This document shows, in pieces, positions 1 to 9,580 of a DNA stretch of 32,621 bases. A model generated the notes under the pieces. The model searched no databases and was not told where the DNA came from. It worked only from the letters and a program-made list of their open reading frames with translations. Position 1 is the stretch's first letter. Every line of letters begins with the position of its first letter. The DNA is from Oscillospiraceae bacterium (GTDB lineage Bacteria; Bacillota; Clostridia; Oscillospirales; JAAYXM01). The stretch lies in the NCBI GenBank assembly GCA_015068085.1, contig SVLF01000030.1, positions 1-32,621 of the forward strand. Direction: 5' to 3'. Both the position numbers and the translations under genes were made by a program.

Positions 1-1661
1 GGATTTTCCGGGAATGCAACTTTCCCGTTTGCATCTGCTTTCTTTTCTGTAATATACTCGCCGTTGCCGCCCCAGAACTCTGCAATCTTGTCTGTTTCAG
101 CAGCAGTATCTGTGTAAACAGCGGTGAGATATGTGTTTGTTGCAAGCGTGAAGGAGTAAGTTGCATCGTTTGTTATCCAGTCACCGCCGTCTGCAGTGCC
201 GCGTACCCAGTGGCGGAATGTAAGATTTTCATCTGTCTTGTCCGGTGCGGTCAAAGTAATCTCTTTTCCGCGGGGATACGAGGTAACCGTCGGGTTCTCA
301 TCGCCGTATGCAACTGCAAGCGCAACCGTCGGTGCTTCTACGTTCTCAACCTCACCGACCTTCTTGAAGGAGAGAGAGGAAAGATATGCATAGTAGCTCC
401 CGTTACTTGCCGGGCTTCCCTGCGCACCATTCATAGAAAATACAAGATAATATTCATCTTCCGTGATTTCGGTTTCTGCAAATGTTGTGTACCCCACAAC
501 AGATGCACTTACTTTAGTAGCATCTGAATATGTATTCGCCTCGCCGATGAGCTTGTTGTTATTCTTGGCTACGCCTAAAACCGAAAGAGCTTCATCGCCG
601 GTATCAAGCTTTCCTTCAAACTTGTTCTGCGCTTCCATCCATATTGCCGGAATAAGATATACTGCAACCTTGCCGCCGTTTGCATATGGCTGATAATAAA
701 GAGTGGGAACATACTTTCCTTTTTCGGCAAACTTAATCTTATATATAAGAGCATTGTTTCCTATTTTATCACCTGAAGCTGCTTTAACCGAAAAACGCGT
801 TGCTTCTTCTCCGTCTTTGCATATTGCGCTTGATGTTCCTCGCACTGCCATATAATCCCACGGCTCGGAAGCTCCTTCTACCATATTATATCCGAGTCCT
901 CCGTCTGTCAGAGAAAAATTTTCCCCTTCAGTTCTCGCCGAGGTTGAGAAAACATAGTTGTATCCTTCCTGTTCCGTTGCCTGCTTTTCAAAAGTAAAGC
1001 TTACCGGCCGATACCAGTATGAATTATAGTTTGCTGCAAATGGTGCTCCTGTACGTGCCCCTGCTTCTTCAAAAATAAGATAATATGTACCTGCCGATAA
1101 CTTGACATTCTCTCCGTAAACACTTCCGGTCTCCGAAAAATCAGTTGCAACCGCCGAGTTTGCTGTCTGGTTGTTATATGTATCAACCCCTTGCATTATC
1201 AGCTTTACAACAGCATTTTCGCTCTTACTGTTATTTATCGCTTTAAGCACTGCACTTTCTGCTTTCGTTGTTGTGGATTTTCCGAAAGACAAATCCCATC
1301 CTTGAGCATCGGTATCTGTTTTTGATACAAGATAAACATTTACAATAGCACCGCTTTCAATTCCCGCATATGTAAATACCGGTTTGTATGTGCCATTCAC
1401 GCCATCAGGAACTGTTATCGCATATGCCTGTCCGTTATTTCCTGCGGCTGTGTACCCTGCAGTCGGATAAATACGTGTTCCTCCGTCATGAACAGCATAC
1501 GAATAAATTCTAAAATAGTTTTCCCGTGTCCAATTTCCTATTTTTGCACCTTCTGTTGTAAAATTATATACAATATCTTCACTTGTCTCAGTCGCAAAGG
1601 TTGCAGGCATAATCCCAACAATCATTACTACACACACAATAATTGATAATATCCTTTTCAT
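1..1661 (-). CDS. Secreted modular surface protein, C-terminus cut by the window edge
   Basis: The reading frame is open for 553 codons from an ATG at 1661 and runs off the window without a stop. The first 23 residues are a signal peptide (MKRILSIIVC...PATFAT). Residues about 31-226 and 235-434 look like two tandem copies of one ~200-residue module. Both contain a YxPxxxY...VxVYL block, and both end with a TYYLIF/EYYLVF strand followed by SYWYRPVSFTF or SYYAYLSSLSF. Residues about 441-518 (FRHWVRGTADGG, then TYLTAVYTD) resemble the divergent InlB B-repeat/'bacterial repeat' domains of Firmicute surface proteins. The ATG lies 14 bp after the stop of the solute-binding protein gene, and its AGGAGG overlaps that stop, so the two are co-transcribed. 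The role is probably extracellular carbohydrate or surface binding (inference). No catalytic domain is visible in the part present. Confidence 0.8.
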   Translation of the reverse strand, partial: MKRILSIIVCVVMIVGIMPATFATETSEDIVYNFTTEGAKIGNWTRENYFRIYSYAVHDGGTRIYPTAGYTAAGNNGQAYAITVPDGVNGTYKPVFTYAGIESGAIVNVYLVSKTDTDAQGWDLSFGKSTTTKAESAVLKAINNSKSENAVVKLIMQGVDTYNNQTANSAVATDFSETGSVYGENVKLSAGTYYLIFEEAGARTGAPFAANYNSYWYRPVSFTFEKQATEQEGYNYVFSTSARTEGENFSLTDGGLGYNMVEGASEPWDYMAVRGTSSAICKDGEEATRFSVKAASGDKIGNNALIYKIKFAEKGKYVPTLYYQPYANGGKVAVYLIPAIWMEAQNKFEGKLDTGDEALSVLGVAKNNNKLIGEANTYSDATKVSASVVGYTTFAETEITEDEYYLVFSMNGAQGSPASNGSYYAYLSSLSFKKVGEVENVEAPTVALAVAYGDENPTVTSYPRGKEITLTAPDKTDENLTFRHWVRGTADGGDWITNDATYSFTLATNTYLTAVYTDTAAETDKIAEFWGGNGEYITEKKADANGKVAFPEN

Positions 1662-1675
1662 CTTTACAAAGCCTC

Positions 1676-3223
1676 CTATTTTACTCTGTTATATGCCGAT
1701 TCGTATGCTGCAAGAACTTCAGCCACACCCATCTCGTTGAGTGTTTCCCTAAATATGTCGAAGTTTGAAAGCGGTTCCTGACCAAGCATAAATTTAACAA
1801 GCATTTCTTCCGTATAAGTAACGAGTCCTGTCTTGTACATTTCAATTATGCTTTCTTCCTCATCATTGAAATCAAGCCACAATGTAACCGGATGATAAGG
1901 AAGTGTGTGTTCGATGATAAGTTCCTCGCTTTCAAGCGTGGTTTCAGTCTGCATTGCCTCAGCGGCAAGAGGATCAAGTCGGCAGAAGGTTCCGTAAAGC
2001 TGGAAGCCGTACATTGTGTTCGGCAACGTTCCGTCTTCATCGGTTATGAATTTCTTCTTACCGTCAACAACCTCATATGTTTCCCCCTCTTTCCCCCACG
2101 AAACAAGCTCCATTGCCTCATCGGTATACATCCAGTCAAGGAACTTTGCAGCATTTGCAATGCCTTCCGTTCTTCCGCTGTCCGGGATAGAAAAGCCTAT
2201 CATTTCCAAATCGCCGCGCTCTACCATTGCCACACCCTTTTCCGGATTTGCAACAGGCGGCTTGAATGCCTGAATTTTAAAATCGGGATTTTCTTTCTGC
2301 GCAAGCTGATTAAAATAATCTATACGGAGCTGAAGATGCGGAAGGATAAAACCGCGATCGGTAAGGATAAGCTCCTCCCATGTTGAGTTGTTCAGCGTTG
2401 CCGTATCGGCAGGCATAAGCTTCTCGTCTATCATCTTTTTATAAAACGAAACAACCTCAAGTGCCGTATCCTCGGTTGCTCCCCATCGCCACTCATCGTC
2501 GTCAAAGTCATAATATACTCCGTATTCCCACCATTTATCAAAAGAAGAACCGGGGATATTCAGCAAATATGACAATGCGCGTGTACAAAACGGATATGAA
2601 TCAGGATACAATTCCTTTAATTTCTTACACACCTCATAAAGCTCATTAAATGTTTCAGGTGCCTTAAGATTATGCTTTTCGAAAACATCTTCGCGGTAAA
2701 GCCACGCTCTCATGCGCGTTTTGCCTTCGCGCCCGGTTCCCGGAGTGTAGTAAATTTTACCATCGGCACGCTTGCGGTTTTTCACCGCAACAGCGTATTC
2801 ATCTTCGGAAAGCGACTCGATCCACGCATTGTAATTCGGCATATATGCTTTCAGGTCATCAAAAGCAACAAGTCCTTCTCCCGCATATGGAGAATGGGTG
2901 CTGTTTACACCAAATGCTATAATATCCGGAAGCTCTTCGCGTGCCGCAAACATAAGCGGATACTTTGTAACCGCATCCGTTGCCGGAACAGCGATAATAT
3001 CAAGCGTTGCTCCCGAGCCCTCCTGCATATATTCCCAGATTTTCCAATCCTCACGTACCGGCCAGCTTGCCGCAGACTCAACCATCATCGTTATTACATC
3101 GTCTTTGGTAAGCGGATCGGTTGCACCTGCGCCATCTAAAGCTGTTTGCTTTTCCGAATTGCCGCAGGCGGTAAGTGCAAGCATCATTATACTTGCAAGA
3201 ATAAAAGCCAAAATCCTTTTCAT
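1676..3223 (-). CDS. ABC-type sugar solute-binding lipoprotein (family 1, LipO/LplA-like)
   Basis: This is a 515-residue extracellular solute-binding protein. The signal peptide ends in the lipobox LTAC with Cys20 as the lipidation site, so the mature protein is tethered outside the membrane. After a short linker comes a long periplasmic-binding fold of the family 1 type (DDVITMMVESAASWPVREDW near the start, a FLDWMYTDEAMELVSWG block near residue 370). The length (about 500) and layout match the LipO/LplA-like oligosaccharide-binding branch, which normally works with LplB- and YtcP-type permeases. No permease or ATPase gene is in the window; they may lie beyond position 1 or elsewhere. The start is set by GGGAGG 11 bp upstream. 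The gene is divergent from an AraC regulator, its likely controller. The substrate cannot be told from sequence. Confidence 0.88.
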   Translation of the reverse strand: MKRILAFILASIMMLALTACGNSEKQTALDGAGATDPLTKDDVITMMVESAASWPVREDWKIWEYMQEGSGATLDIIAVPATDAVTKYPLMFAAREELPDIIAFGVNSTHSPYAGEGLVAFDDLKAYMPNYNAWIESLSEDEYAVAVKNRKRADGKIYYTPGTGREGKTRMRAWLYREDVFEKHNLKAPETFNELYEVCKKLKELYPDSYPFCTRALSYLLNIPGSSFDKWWEYGVYYDFDDDEWRWGATEDTALEVVSFYKKMIDEKLMPADTATLNNSTWEELILTDRGFILPHLQLRIDYFNQLAQKENPDFKIQAFKPPVANPEKGVAMVERGDLEMIGFSIPDSGRTEGIANAAKFLDWMYTDEAMELVSWGKEGETYEVVDGKKKFITDEDGTLPNTMYGFQLYGTFCRLDPLAAEAMQTETTLESEELIIEHTLPYHPVTLWLDFNDEEESIIEMYKTGLVTYTEEMLVKFMLGQEPLSNFDIFRETLNEMGVAEVLAAYESAYNRVK

Positions 3224-3262
3224 TTAGAGATACCTCCCAATATTAAGTTTTATATTAATTAC

Positions 3263-3291
3263 ATTTTACATCATAAAACGTACCAATTCAA
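3263..3291 (-). promoter_or_regulatory. Sigma-A promoter of the solute-binding protein operon
   Basis: On the minus strand TTGAAT (3286-3291) is followed after 17 bp by TAAAAT (3263-3268), about 40 bp before the start codon. It is divergent from the araC-type promoter at 3324-3352, so a regulator bound between them could act on both. Confidence 0.55.
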
Positions 3292-3323
3292 CATACACAA
3301 GTTGGAAAATCGGCCAATCTTCA

Positions 3324-3352
3324 TTGACATTCATTTTCACCTATGATAAAAT
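3324..3352 (+). promoter_or_regulatory. Sigma-A promoter of the first AraC-type regulator
   Basis: TTGACA (3324-3329), a 17-bp spacer and TAAAAT (3347-3352), with TGA just before the -10 giving an extended -10. The start codon follows 33 bp downstream. Confidence 0.65.
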
Positions 3353-3385
3353 TTATTTATAACTTAAACAGAGGTGAAATTACTT

Positions 3386-4333
3386 ATGGAGTTACCAACT
3401 ATAAATACCTCATTGGATGCGCTCTCATCTCTTCCGATTGCCGTATCAACCGATTGTTTTCGCCATACAAACGCACTGCACTTCCATGATTATACACAAA
3501 TTTGCCATGTACTGTCCGGTACACTGCGTCACGAAATAGACGGAAATGTGTACCTGCAACGACCCGGTTCCGGAGCAGTAATTTTACCTTATACCCGTCA
3601 TTGTATAGATACAACCGAATCGCAAGATACGCCCATTGTTACATACATCCGGTTTTATGAAGATTTTATGCTTTCTCGCGGCTACAGGTATTTTTCAACT
3701 TCTGCAAAACACGCCCGTTTCGAAGAACATTCAATTCCATTCTTTCGAGAATTTACCGCAGATGATGCTACTCAGGCAAACACGATAATACGCAAAATGA
3801 GCGAAGAATTTTCGCGCAAAAAGAAAATGTCCTACGATTGTTTGGCAGAGCTTCTCGCTTCGTACTTTCGCATTTATTGCACCGAATCAGCTATTGGAGA
3901 TATCGCACTCGTCAAAGAACGCGCCGATGCGATTACCCGTTCCATAAAATACATATCAGATCATCTGTGCGAAAAACTTACTATCGATGAGCTAAGCCTC
4001 GTTGCAGGGATGTCACGAAGCCTATACACTCAAAATTTCAAGCTTGTAACGGGTATGACCGTGGCAAATTTCATTCATTCGGCACGGATGCAAAAGGCTC
4101 AGATGTTAATACGTTTTTCCGAAAAAACACTTGATGAGATTGCTGTTGAAACCGGAATGTACGACAAATCCCATCTGTCCAACTCTTTTTACGAACACTT
4201 CGGCATACACGCACGTGAGCAAAGGCGAAAAACCAGCCTTGATATAACTGCACATGAAGAACATGCATCCTATCAGCGCCGTTGGAAATTTTTGAAGGAA
4301 CAGCCGACCCCTTCGCCGGACAAATCCAAATAA
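3386..4333 (+). CDS. AraC family transcriptional regulator
   Basis: 315 residues from the ATG at 3386, chosen because AGAGGTG (3370-3376) sits 9 bp upstream; an in-frame GTG at 3374 lies inside that ribosome binding site. The N-terminal ~130 residues are a cupin-like sensor domain (HFHDYTQICHVLSG, then PGSGAVILPYTRHCI), the usual sugar-sensing fold. The last ~100 residues are the double helix-turn-helix of AraC/XylS proteins: KLTIDELSLVAGMSRSLYTQ is the first helix-turn-helix and LDEIAVETGMYDKSHLSNSF the second. It is divergent from the solute-binding protein operon and most likely activates it in response to the transported or released sugar (inference). The ligand is unknown. A strong terminator follows. 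Confidence 0.92.
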   Translation: MELPTINTSLDALSSLPIAVSTDCFRHTNALHFHDYTQICHVLSGTLRHEIDGNVYLQRPGSGAVILPYTRHCIDTTESQDTPIVTYIRFYEDFMLSRGYRYFSTSAKHARFEEHSIPFFREFTADDATQANTIIRKMSEEFSRKKKMSYDCLAELLASYFRIYCTESAIGDIALVKERADAITRSIKYISDHLCEKLTIDELSLVAGMSRSLYTQNFKLVTGMTVANFIHSARMQKAQMLIRFSEKTLDEIAVETGMYDKSHLSNSFYEHFGIHAREQRRKTSLDITAHEEHASYQRRWKFLKEQPTPSPDKSK

Positions 4334-4376
4334 CGCACAAGGAGCGCAGAGCCTACTTTAATCAGTTCTTACCACA

Positions 4377-4406
4377 ACAGCACGGAACCGAAAAGTTCCG
4401 TGCTGT
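4377..4406 (+). terminator. Intrinsic terminator of the AraC-type gene
   Basis: A perfect 12-bp stem, ACAGCACGGAAC (4377-4388) with GTTCCGTGCTGT (4395-4406), has a 6-nt loop and a T-rich tail on the plus strand. It lies 43 bp after the regulator's stop. Confidence 0.8.
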
Positions 4407-4430
4407 TTCTGCGTTATTTATAAGTAATTT

Positions 4431-4462
4431 GAGAGGCTTCCCCTCGAAAGGGAAAGCCTCTC
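4431..4462 (-). terminator. Hairpin terminator of the aldose-epimerase-like gene
   Basis: GAGAGGCTT (4431-4439) pairs with AAGCCTCTC (4454-4462), extended by CCC/GGG with a bulge. It lies 20 bp downstream of the minus-strand gene's stop. The tail on the minus strand is only moderately T-rich, so strength is uncertain. Confidence 0.55.
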
Positions 4463-4482
4463 ATTATAACATCTATGTGTTC

Positions 4483-5352
4483 TTAAAACGTTATCGTATG
4501 GGTAAGTGTTTCGCGCTCGCCTTCTGCAAGCGTGCGTATACGCCATTTCTTTGTGAAATCATCATACGGCTTCCACGCAAGGTCCGGTGCTCCTGCCCAC
4601 GGCTCGATGCAGACGAACTCCCCGCCCTGTCTTTTCCAGACAAGAAGCGTATCAAAACCGGGGAATGCAACGTGAATGCTCTCGCCCGTGCGATCATCAC
4701 GCACGGCAAGTCCGCGTGACTTCATATCAAAGAAGATAAGCGCATCAACGGCAAAGAAATCGTCATTAAGCTTAAGCTCGCGTGAATTATCAAACACAAG
4801 CGTTGAATCTTCGCCGATACCGCCGATGGGAAGAACTTCATATTTTGAAAGCGTTTCCGCTTCATCAAGCACGAGGCTGTAGTTTTCAATTCCGCCGTTT
4901 ATCGCATAACCCTCGTGCGAGCCTGCGGAATAGTACATATTGCCCTTCGTCTTGTTATCCGTGATAAAGTCCACCTTGAGCTTGCGTCCGTCAAGAGCGT
5001 AGACAATCCGGAACTCAAAATCAAACGGGTACTGTGCCCGTGTTACCTCACTTGAGCGAAGCAGGAACGTTGCGCTGTTTTCAGTTGCACTTTCCACTTC
5101 AAACTCCGAGTTTTTTGCAAAGCCGTGCATACCCATCTCATACATTTTTCCATCAAGCGGATATTTACAGTCGCCATGGTTGCGAAGACGGCTTACTATC
5201 GGGAAAAGATTCGGGCACTGACCTTCCCATACCTCGGGGTTTCCGCACCATATGTATTCCTTTCCGGAATTATCCGTTACGGATGTAAGCTCTGCTCCGC
5301 GCGTTTTTATCTTTACGGTAAGCTCACTGCTTTTTATCGTTACAACAGACAT
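4483..5352 (-). CDS. Aldose 1-epimerase family protein (LacX-like)
   Basis: 289 residues, the usual length for the short LacX-like branch of the galactose mutarotase superfamily (beta-sandwich fold). Family features seen are MHGFAKN with His76, SAGSHEGYAI with His146 (general acid position) and CIEPWAG with Glu250 (catalytic base position). Such proteins interconvert alpha and beta anomers of free sugars or sugar phosphates in the cytoplasm; there is no signal peptide. The ribosome binding site GGAGG precedes the ATG by 7 bp. It has its own promoter and terminator, so it is monocistronic, lying between the sugar-uptake set and tuf. The exact sugar is not predictable. Confidence 0.88.
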   Translation of the reverse strand: MSVVTIKSSELTVKIKTRGAELTSVTDNSGKEYIWCGNPEVWEGQCPNLFPIVSRLRNHGDCKYPLDGKMYEMGMHGFAKNSEFEVESATENSATFLLRSSEVTRAQYPFDFEFRIVYALDGRKLKVDFITDNKTKGNMYYSAGSHEGYAINGGIENYSLVLDEAETLSKYEVLPIGGIGEDSTLVFDNSRELKLNDDFFAVDALIFFDMKSRGLAVRDDRTGESIHVAFPGFDTLLVWKRQGGEFVCIEPWAGAPDLAWKPYDDFTKKWRIRTLAEGERETLTHTITF

Positions 5353-5383
5353 ATTTATACCTCCGAATTCTGCATTTATATAT

Positions 5384-5392
5384 ATTGTACCA
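5384..5392 (-). promoter_or_regulatory. Extended -10 promoter of the aldose-epimerase-like gene
   Basis: On the minus strand TGG directly precedes TACAAT (5384-5389), giving an extended -10 about 31 bp before the ATG. No good -35 is visible. Confidence 0.45.
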
Positions 5393-5437
5393 CAACCGCA
5401 AGGAAAAATAAAGACTTTATTGCGCCGGAGAACGACA

Positions 5438-5467
5438 AAACGGGTATCGGAAATCCGATACCCGTTT
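5438..5467 (-). terminator. Intrinsic terminator downstream of tuf
   Basis: AAACGGGTATCGGA (5438-5451) pairs perfectly with TCCGATACCCGTTT (5454-5467). On the minus strand the stem ends in TTTT, 23 bp after the tuf stop, closing the rpoB-to-tuf gene string. Confidence 0.82.
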
Positions 5468-5490
5468 AAAAAGGCTTTATTAAGCTTTAA

Positions 5491-6690
5491 TTATGCATTG
5501 ATACCGATAACAACGCCTGAACCGACAGTTCTGCCGCCTTCACGGATAGCGAAGCGGAGACCCTCTTCGATAGCGATCGGAGTGATGAGCTCAACGTTCA
5601 TAACAACGTTATCGCCCGGCATGCACATCTCAACGCCGTCTTCAAGTGTGATAACACCTGTAACGTCAGTTGTACGGAAGTAGAACTGCGGACGGTAGTT
5701 GGAGAAGAAGGGCTTATGACGGCCGCCTTCTTCCTTCTTAAGGACGTAAACCTGGCCCTTGAACTTTGTGTGCGGGTTGATGGAACCCGGCTTTGCAAGA
5801 ACCTGACCGCGCTTGATTTCGTCACGTGCGATACCACGGAGAAGAGCACCGATGTTGTCGCCTGCTTCTGCATAGTCGAGGAGCTTACGGAACATTTCGA
5901 TACCTGTAACAACAGTCTTACGGCTCTCATCAGCAAGACCAACGATTTCAACTTCTTCGTTCATCTTGATCTGACCACGCTCAACACGACCTGTAGCAAC
6001 AGTACCACGGCCTGTGATTGTCATAACGTCTTCAACCGGCATGAGGAACGGGAGGTCAGCCTTACGCTCCGGAGTCGGGATGTACTCGTCAACTGCATCC
6101 ATAAGAGCAAGAATCGGAGCATATGCAGGATCGTTGATGTCGTCGCCTGCTTCAAGAGCAGCAAGAGCGGAACCCTTGATGATCGGAATGTCATCACCCG
6201 GGAACTCGTAGTCAGAGAGGAGCTCACGGATTTCCATCTCGACGAGCTCAAGGAGCTCTTCGTCGTCAACCTGGTCGCACTTGTTCATGAAAACAACAAT
6301 GTACGGAACGCCAACCTGACGAGCAAGAAGGATGTGCTCACGAGTCTGCGGCATCGGGCCGTCAGCAGCGGAAACAACGAGGATAGCGCCGTCCATCTGT
6401 GCAGCACCTGTGATCATGTTCTTAACGTAGTCAGCGTGTCCCGGGCAGTCAACGTGAGCATAGTGACGAGCGTCTGTCTGATACTCAACATGAGCTGTGT
6501 TGATGGTGATACCACGCTCTCTCTCTTCCGGAGCCTTGTCGATCATGTCGTATGCTTCGAACTGAGCCTTACCCTGGAAAGAGAGTGTCTTTGTGATAGC
6601 TGCGGTAAGAGTTGTCTTACCATGGTCAACGTGACCGATAGTACCGATATTTACGTGCGGTTTGCTTCTTTCAAATTTTTCCTTTGCCAT
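5491..6690 (-). CDS. tuf: Elongation factor Tu
   Basis: 399 residues, full length. EF-Tu carries aminoacyl-tRNA to the ribosomal A site as a GTP complex. The GTPase signatures are all present: GHVDHGKT (19-26), RGITI (59-63), DCPGH (81-85), NKCD (136-139) and a GSAL motif. Domains 2 and 3 follow, including the [13 protein letters not shown] segment. AGGAGG lies about 8 bp before the ATG. It is the last gene of the str-type cluster, 139 bp after fusA, with a possible promoter of its own in that gap. The dense bias for a few codons fits a highly expressed gene. Only this one copy is in the window. Confidence 0.99.
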   Translation of the reverse strand: MAKEKFERSKPHVNIGTIGHVDHGKTTLTAAITKTLSFQGKAQFEAYDMIDKAPEERERGITINTAHVEYQTDARHYAHVDCPGHADYVKNMITGAAQMDGAILVVSAADGPMPQTREHILLARQVGVPYIVVFMNKCDQVDDEELLELVEMEIRELLSDYEFPGDDIPIIKGSALAALEAGDDINDPAYAPILALMDAVDEYIPTPERKADLPFLMPVEDVMTITGRGTVATGRVERGQIKMNEEVEIVGLADESRKTVVTGIEMFRKLLDYAEAGDNIGALLRGIARDEIKRGQVLAKPGSINPHTKFKGQVYVLKKEEGGRHKPFFSNYRPQFYFRTTDVTGVITLEDGVEMCMPGDNVVMNVELITPIAIEEGLRFAIREGGRTVGSGVVIGINA

Positions 6691-6739
6691 TTTTATTAAT
6701 CCTCCTCTTGTATTTCAAGAATTTAATTACATATTTTTT

Positions 6740-6802
6740 CTGCGTATGGACTGCTACGCAGATGTATACTGTTATTTTATAGTAAAACTATAAAATTTGC
6801 AA
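6740..6802 (-). promoter_or_regulatory. fusA-tuf intergenic region: likely tuf promoter and two hairpins
   Basis: On the minus strand TTGCAA (6797-6802) and TAAAAT (6774-6779) are separated by 17 bp, a plausible promoter for tuf alone. The -10 sits within an AT-only inverted repeat (ATTTTATAGT at 6774-6783 with ACTATAAAAT at 6787-6796). A second hairpin, CTGCGTA/TACGCAG (6740-6746, 6755-6761), would fold in the tuf leader. Neither hairpin has a clear T-tail on this strand, so neither looks like a full terminator. Confidence 0.4.
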
Positions 6803-6829
6803 CTGTTTTTTTGAATTTCTTCAAAAAAC

Positions 6830-8911
6830 TTAGTCTTTCTTTGCACGGACAGAGATGATTTCCTCAGAAATGCTCTTCGGAACCTCAGTGTAGCTGTGCG
6901 GCTCCATTGTATACTGACCGCGTCCCTGCGTTCTGGAGCGGAGGTCTGTTGCATAGCCGAACATCTCGGAAAGCGGAACGAGAGCTTCAATCTGCTGAGC
7001 ACCGAAGCGCGCTTCCATACCCTGAATCTGACCGCGGCGTCCGTTGAGGTCACCCATAACATCGCCCATGTAATCCTCAGGAACGATAACGACAACCTTC
7101 ATAATCGGCTCCATAAGAACCGGGTTTGCCTTGCGGCAAGCTTCCTTGAACGCCATAGAACCTGCAATCTTAAACGCCATTTCGGAAGAGTCAACCTCGT
7201 GGTAAGAACCGTCATAGAGGGTAACCTTAACGTCAACAACGTTATAACCTGCAAGAACACCGCTCTGCATTGCGCCCTGAATACCCTGGTCAACAGCTGG
7301 GATGTATTCCTTCGGAACAGCACCGCCGACGATCTTGTTGACGAACTCATAGCCCTTACCGGACTCGTTCGGCTCAACAATGATCTTAACGTGACCGTAC
7401 TGACCCTTACCACCGGACTGACGGGAGTATTTGTGGTCAACATCTGCAGACTTGCGGATTGTTTCTTTATAAGCAACCTGCGGCTTACCTACGTTAGCTT
7501 CGACGCGGAACTCACGGAGAAGACGGTCAACAATGATTTCAAGGTGAAGCTCGCCCATACCTGCGATAATTGTCTGGCCTGTTTCTTCATCTGTGTAGGT
7601 ACGGAATGTCGGGTCCTCTTCAGCAAGCTTTGCAAGAGCAATACCCATCTTTTCCTGACCTGCTTTTGTTTTCGGCTCGATAGCTACGCGGATAACCGGT
7701 TCCGGGAATTCCATCGACTCGAGGATAATCGGATGCTTTTCATCACAAAGGGTATCACCTGTTGTGGTGTTCTTAAGACCGACAGCTGCAGCGATATCGC
7801 CGGAGTATACCTGCTCGATGTCTTCACGGTGGTTAGCGTGCATCTTAAGGATACGACCGATACGCTCCTTGTTGTTCTTAACGGAGTTGAGCACGGAGCT
7901 ACCTGCGTTAAGAGTACCGGAGTATACGCGGAAGAAGCAAATCTTACCAACGTACGGGTCGGTTGCAATCTTAAATGCGAGAGCGGAGAACGGTGCCTTG
8001 TCATCAGACGGACGGCAATCCTCTTCGCCTGTGTCAGGGTTTACACCCTTGATAGCCGGAACGTCTGTCGGAGCCGGCATATAGTCAATAACAGCGTCAA
8101 GAAGCATCTGAACGCCCTTATTGCGGTAAGAAGTTCCGCAGCATACCGGAACCATCTTAACAGCGATGGTTGCCTTACGGATAGCCTTCTTAATAGCTTC
8201 TTCGGAAATTTCCTCACCCTCGAGGTACTTTTCCATAATTTCATCATCGAACTCAGAAATAGCTTCAAGCATTTCTGCACGGTACTGCTCTGCCTTTTCA
8301 AGCATATCAGCCGGGATATCCTCATCACGGAAATCCTTACCGAGGTCATCATAGTAAACCTCAGCGCGCATTCTGACAAGGTCGATGATTCCGCGGAACA
8401 GATTTTCAGATCCAATCGGGAGCTGAATCGGAACCGCATTACAATTGAGTCTGTCTTTCATCATGGCGACAACGTTGTAGAAGTCTGCACCCATAATGTC
8501 CATCTTGTTGACGTAAGCCATACGCGGAACCTGATACTTGTCCGCCTGGCGCCAAACTGTTTCGGACTGAGGCTCAACGCCACCCTTAGCACAGAGAACG
8601 GTTACGCTTCCGTCAAGAACACGGAGCGAACGCTCAACTTCGATTGTGAAGTCAACGTGTCCGGGGGTGTCGATGATGTTGATGCAGTGGTTCTTCCACT
8701 GGCAGGTTGTAGCAGCGGATGTGATGGTAATACCGCGCTCCTTCTCCTGCTCCATCCAGTCCATCGTTGCTGTACCCTCATGTGTGTCACCGATCTTATA
8801 GTTACGTCCGGTGTAGTAAAGGATACGCTCGGTGGTGGTGGTCTTACCGGCGTCGATGTGTGCCATAATTCCTATGTTCCTTGTAAGTTCAAGGGGAAAC
8901 TGTCTTGGCAT
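6830..8911 (-). CDS. fusA: Elongation factor G
   Basis: 693 residues, full-length EF-G, the GTPase that drives ribosomal translocation. G-domain motifs are AHIDAGKT (17-24), RGITI (59-63), DTPGH (81-85) and VNKMD (about 134-138). Domains II to V follow; the domain IV segment with [16 protein letters not shown] is easily recognised, and the C-terminus has the usual [14 protein letters not shown] stretch. The conserved domain IV and switch segments suggest a canonical EF-G rather than a ribosome-protection or EF-G2 variant. It lies 33 bp after rpsG and is co-transcribed with it. Confidence 0.99.
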   Translation of the reverse strand: MPRQFPLELTRNIGIMAHIDAGKTTTTERILYYTGRNYKIGDTHEGTATMDWMEQEKERGITITSAATTCQWKNHCINIIDTPGHVDFTIEVERSLRVLDGSVTVLCAKGGVEPQSETVWRQADKYQVPRMAYVNKMDIMGADFYNVVAMMKDRLNCNAVPIQLPIGSENLFRGIIDLVRMRAEVYYDDLGKDFRDEDIPADMLEKAEQYRAEMLEAISEFDDEIMEKYLEGEEISEEAIKKAIRKATIAVKMVPVCCGTSYRNKGVQMLLDAVIDYMPAPTDVPAIKGVNPDTGEEDCRPSDDKAPFSALAFKIATDPYVGKICFFRVYSGTLNAGSSVLNSVKNNKERIGRILKMHANHREDIEQVYSGDIAAAVGLKNTTTGDTLCDEKHPIILESMEFPEPVIRVAIEPKTKAGQEKMGIALAKLAEEDPTFRTYTDEETGQTIIAGMGELHLEIIVDRLLREFRVEANVGKPQVAYKETIRKSADVDHKYSRQSGGKGQYGHVKIIVEPNESGKGYEFVNKIVGGAVPKEYIPAVDQGIQGAMQSGVLAGYNVVDVKVTLYDGSYHEVDSSEMAFKIAGSMAFKEACRKANPVLMEPIMKVVVIVPEDYMGDVMGDLNGRRGQIQGMEARFGAQQIEALVPLSEMFGYATDLRSRTQGRGQYTMEPHSYTEVPKSISEEIISVRAKKD

Positions 8912-8944
8912 TTTATATCTCCTTTCGGTAGTAACAGGTAAGGA

Positions 8945-9415
8945 TTACCAACGGAAGTGTGCAAACGCACGGTTTGCCTCTGCCATCTTGTGTGTATCCT
9001 CACGCTTCTTAACTGCGCCGCCGACGCCGTTTATAGCGTCAACAAGCTCACCTGCAAGACGCTCGCACATTGTGCGCTCGCTTCTTGCACGGGCATAAGC
9101 CGTGAGCCAGCGAAGACCAAGGGTCTGTCTGCGCTCAGGGCGAACCTCGATCGGTACCTGGTATGTTGCACCACCGACACGGCGTGCCTTAACCTCAAGT
9201 ACCGGCATAATGTTTTCAAGTGCTTCGGTAAAAGCTTCAAGCGGAGCTTTACCTGTCTTTTCGCTTACGATGTCAAAAGCGCCGTAAACGATTTTCTGTG
9301 CAATGCCCTTCTTACCGTCGAGCATAATGCTGTTGATAAGCTTTGTGACAAGCTTGGAGTTGTAAAGCGGATCAGGCAATACATCTCTCTTCGGAACAAA
9401 TCCTCTTCTTGGCAC
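8945..9415 (-). CDS. rpsG: Ribosomal protein S7
   Basis: S7 nucleates the head of the 30S subunit on 16S rRNA. I use the GTG at 9415: it gives [16 protein letters not shown] and 156 residues, the standard bacterial length. It is preceded at 7 bp by AAGGAGGG. The longer frame from ATG 9433 would start inside that ribosome binding site. Conserved segments: [30 protein letters not shown] and the C-terminal [15 protein letters not shown]. It sits between rpsL and fusA as in B. subtilis; the 165-bp gap from rpsL holds two hairpins. Confidence 0.98.
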   Translation of the reverse strand: MPRRGFVPKRDVLPDPLYNSKLVTKLINSIMLDGKKGIAQKIVYGAFDIVSEKTGKAPLEAFTEALENIMPVLEVKARRVGGATYQVPIEVRPERRQTLGLRWLTAYARARSERTMCERLAGELVDAINGVGGAVKKREDTHKMAEANRAFAHFRW

Positions 9416-9496
9416 TTTTCTTCCCTCCTTCATATAGGTAATGATTTCATAGGTACTCCAAAACTTTATTAAAGCATGGAACTGTGCCCGCCCGAG

Positions 9497-9544
9497 GTTT
9501 ATACATATATATAAACACTGGGCAAGGCGTTGACTTTGCCTTGC
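9497..9544 (-). other. Paired hairpins in the rpsL-rpsG intergenic region
   Basis: Two stems lie in the rpsL-rpsG spacer: GTTTATA/TATAAAC (9497-9503, 9510-9516) and GCAAGGC/GCCTTGC (9522-9528, 9538-9544). In E. coli the S12-S7 spacer is the S7 autoregulatory target; whether these stems do the same here is inference. Neither has a T-tail, so they are not terminators. Confidence 0.45.
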
Positions 9545-9580
9545 ACTGTGCGTGGTAAAGTCGTGTTTAAGCGATTAATT

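Noticed and set aside
3290-3323. CCAA/TTGG partial symmetry between the first divergent promoters as an AraC operator
   Set aside because: Symmetry is short and imperfect, and AraC proteins usually bind direct repeats; not supportable.
9416-9433. Longer rpsG start at ATG 9433
   Set aside because: The extra six codons are the ribosome binding site itself; GTG 9415 gives the standard 156 residues.
8957-9472. Long plus-strand open frames antisense to rpsG, fusA, tuf, rpoC and rpoB (for example 6896-8941 and 5716-6699)
   Set aside because: They mirror strongly biased real genes, have no ribosome binding sites and show no protein-like features.
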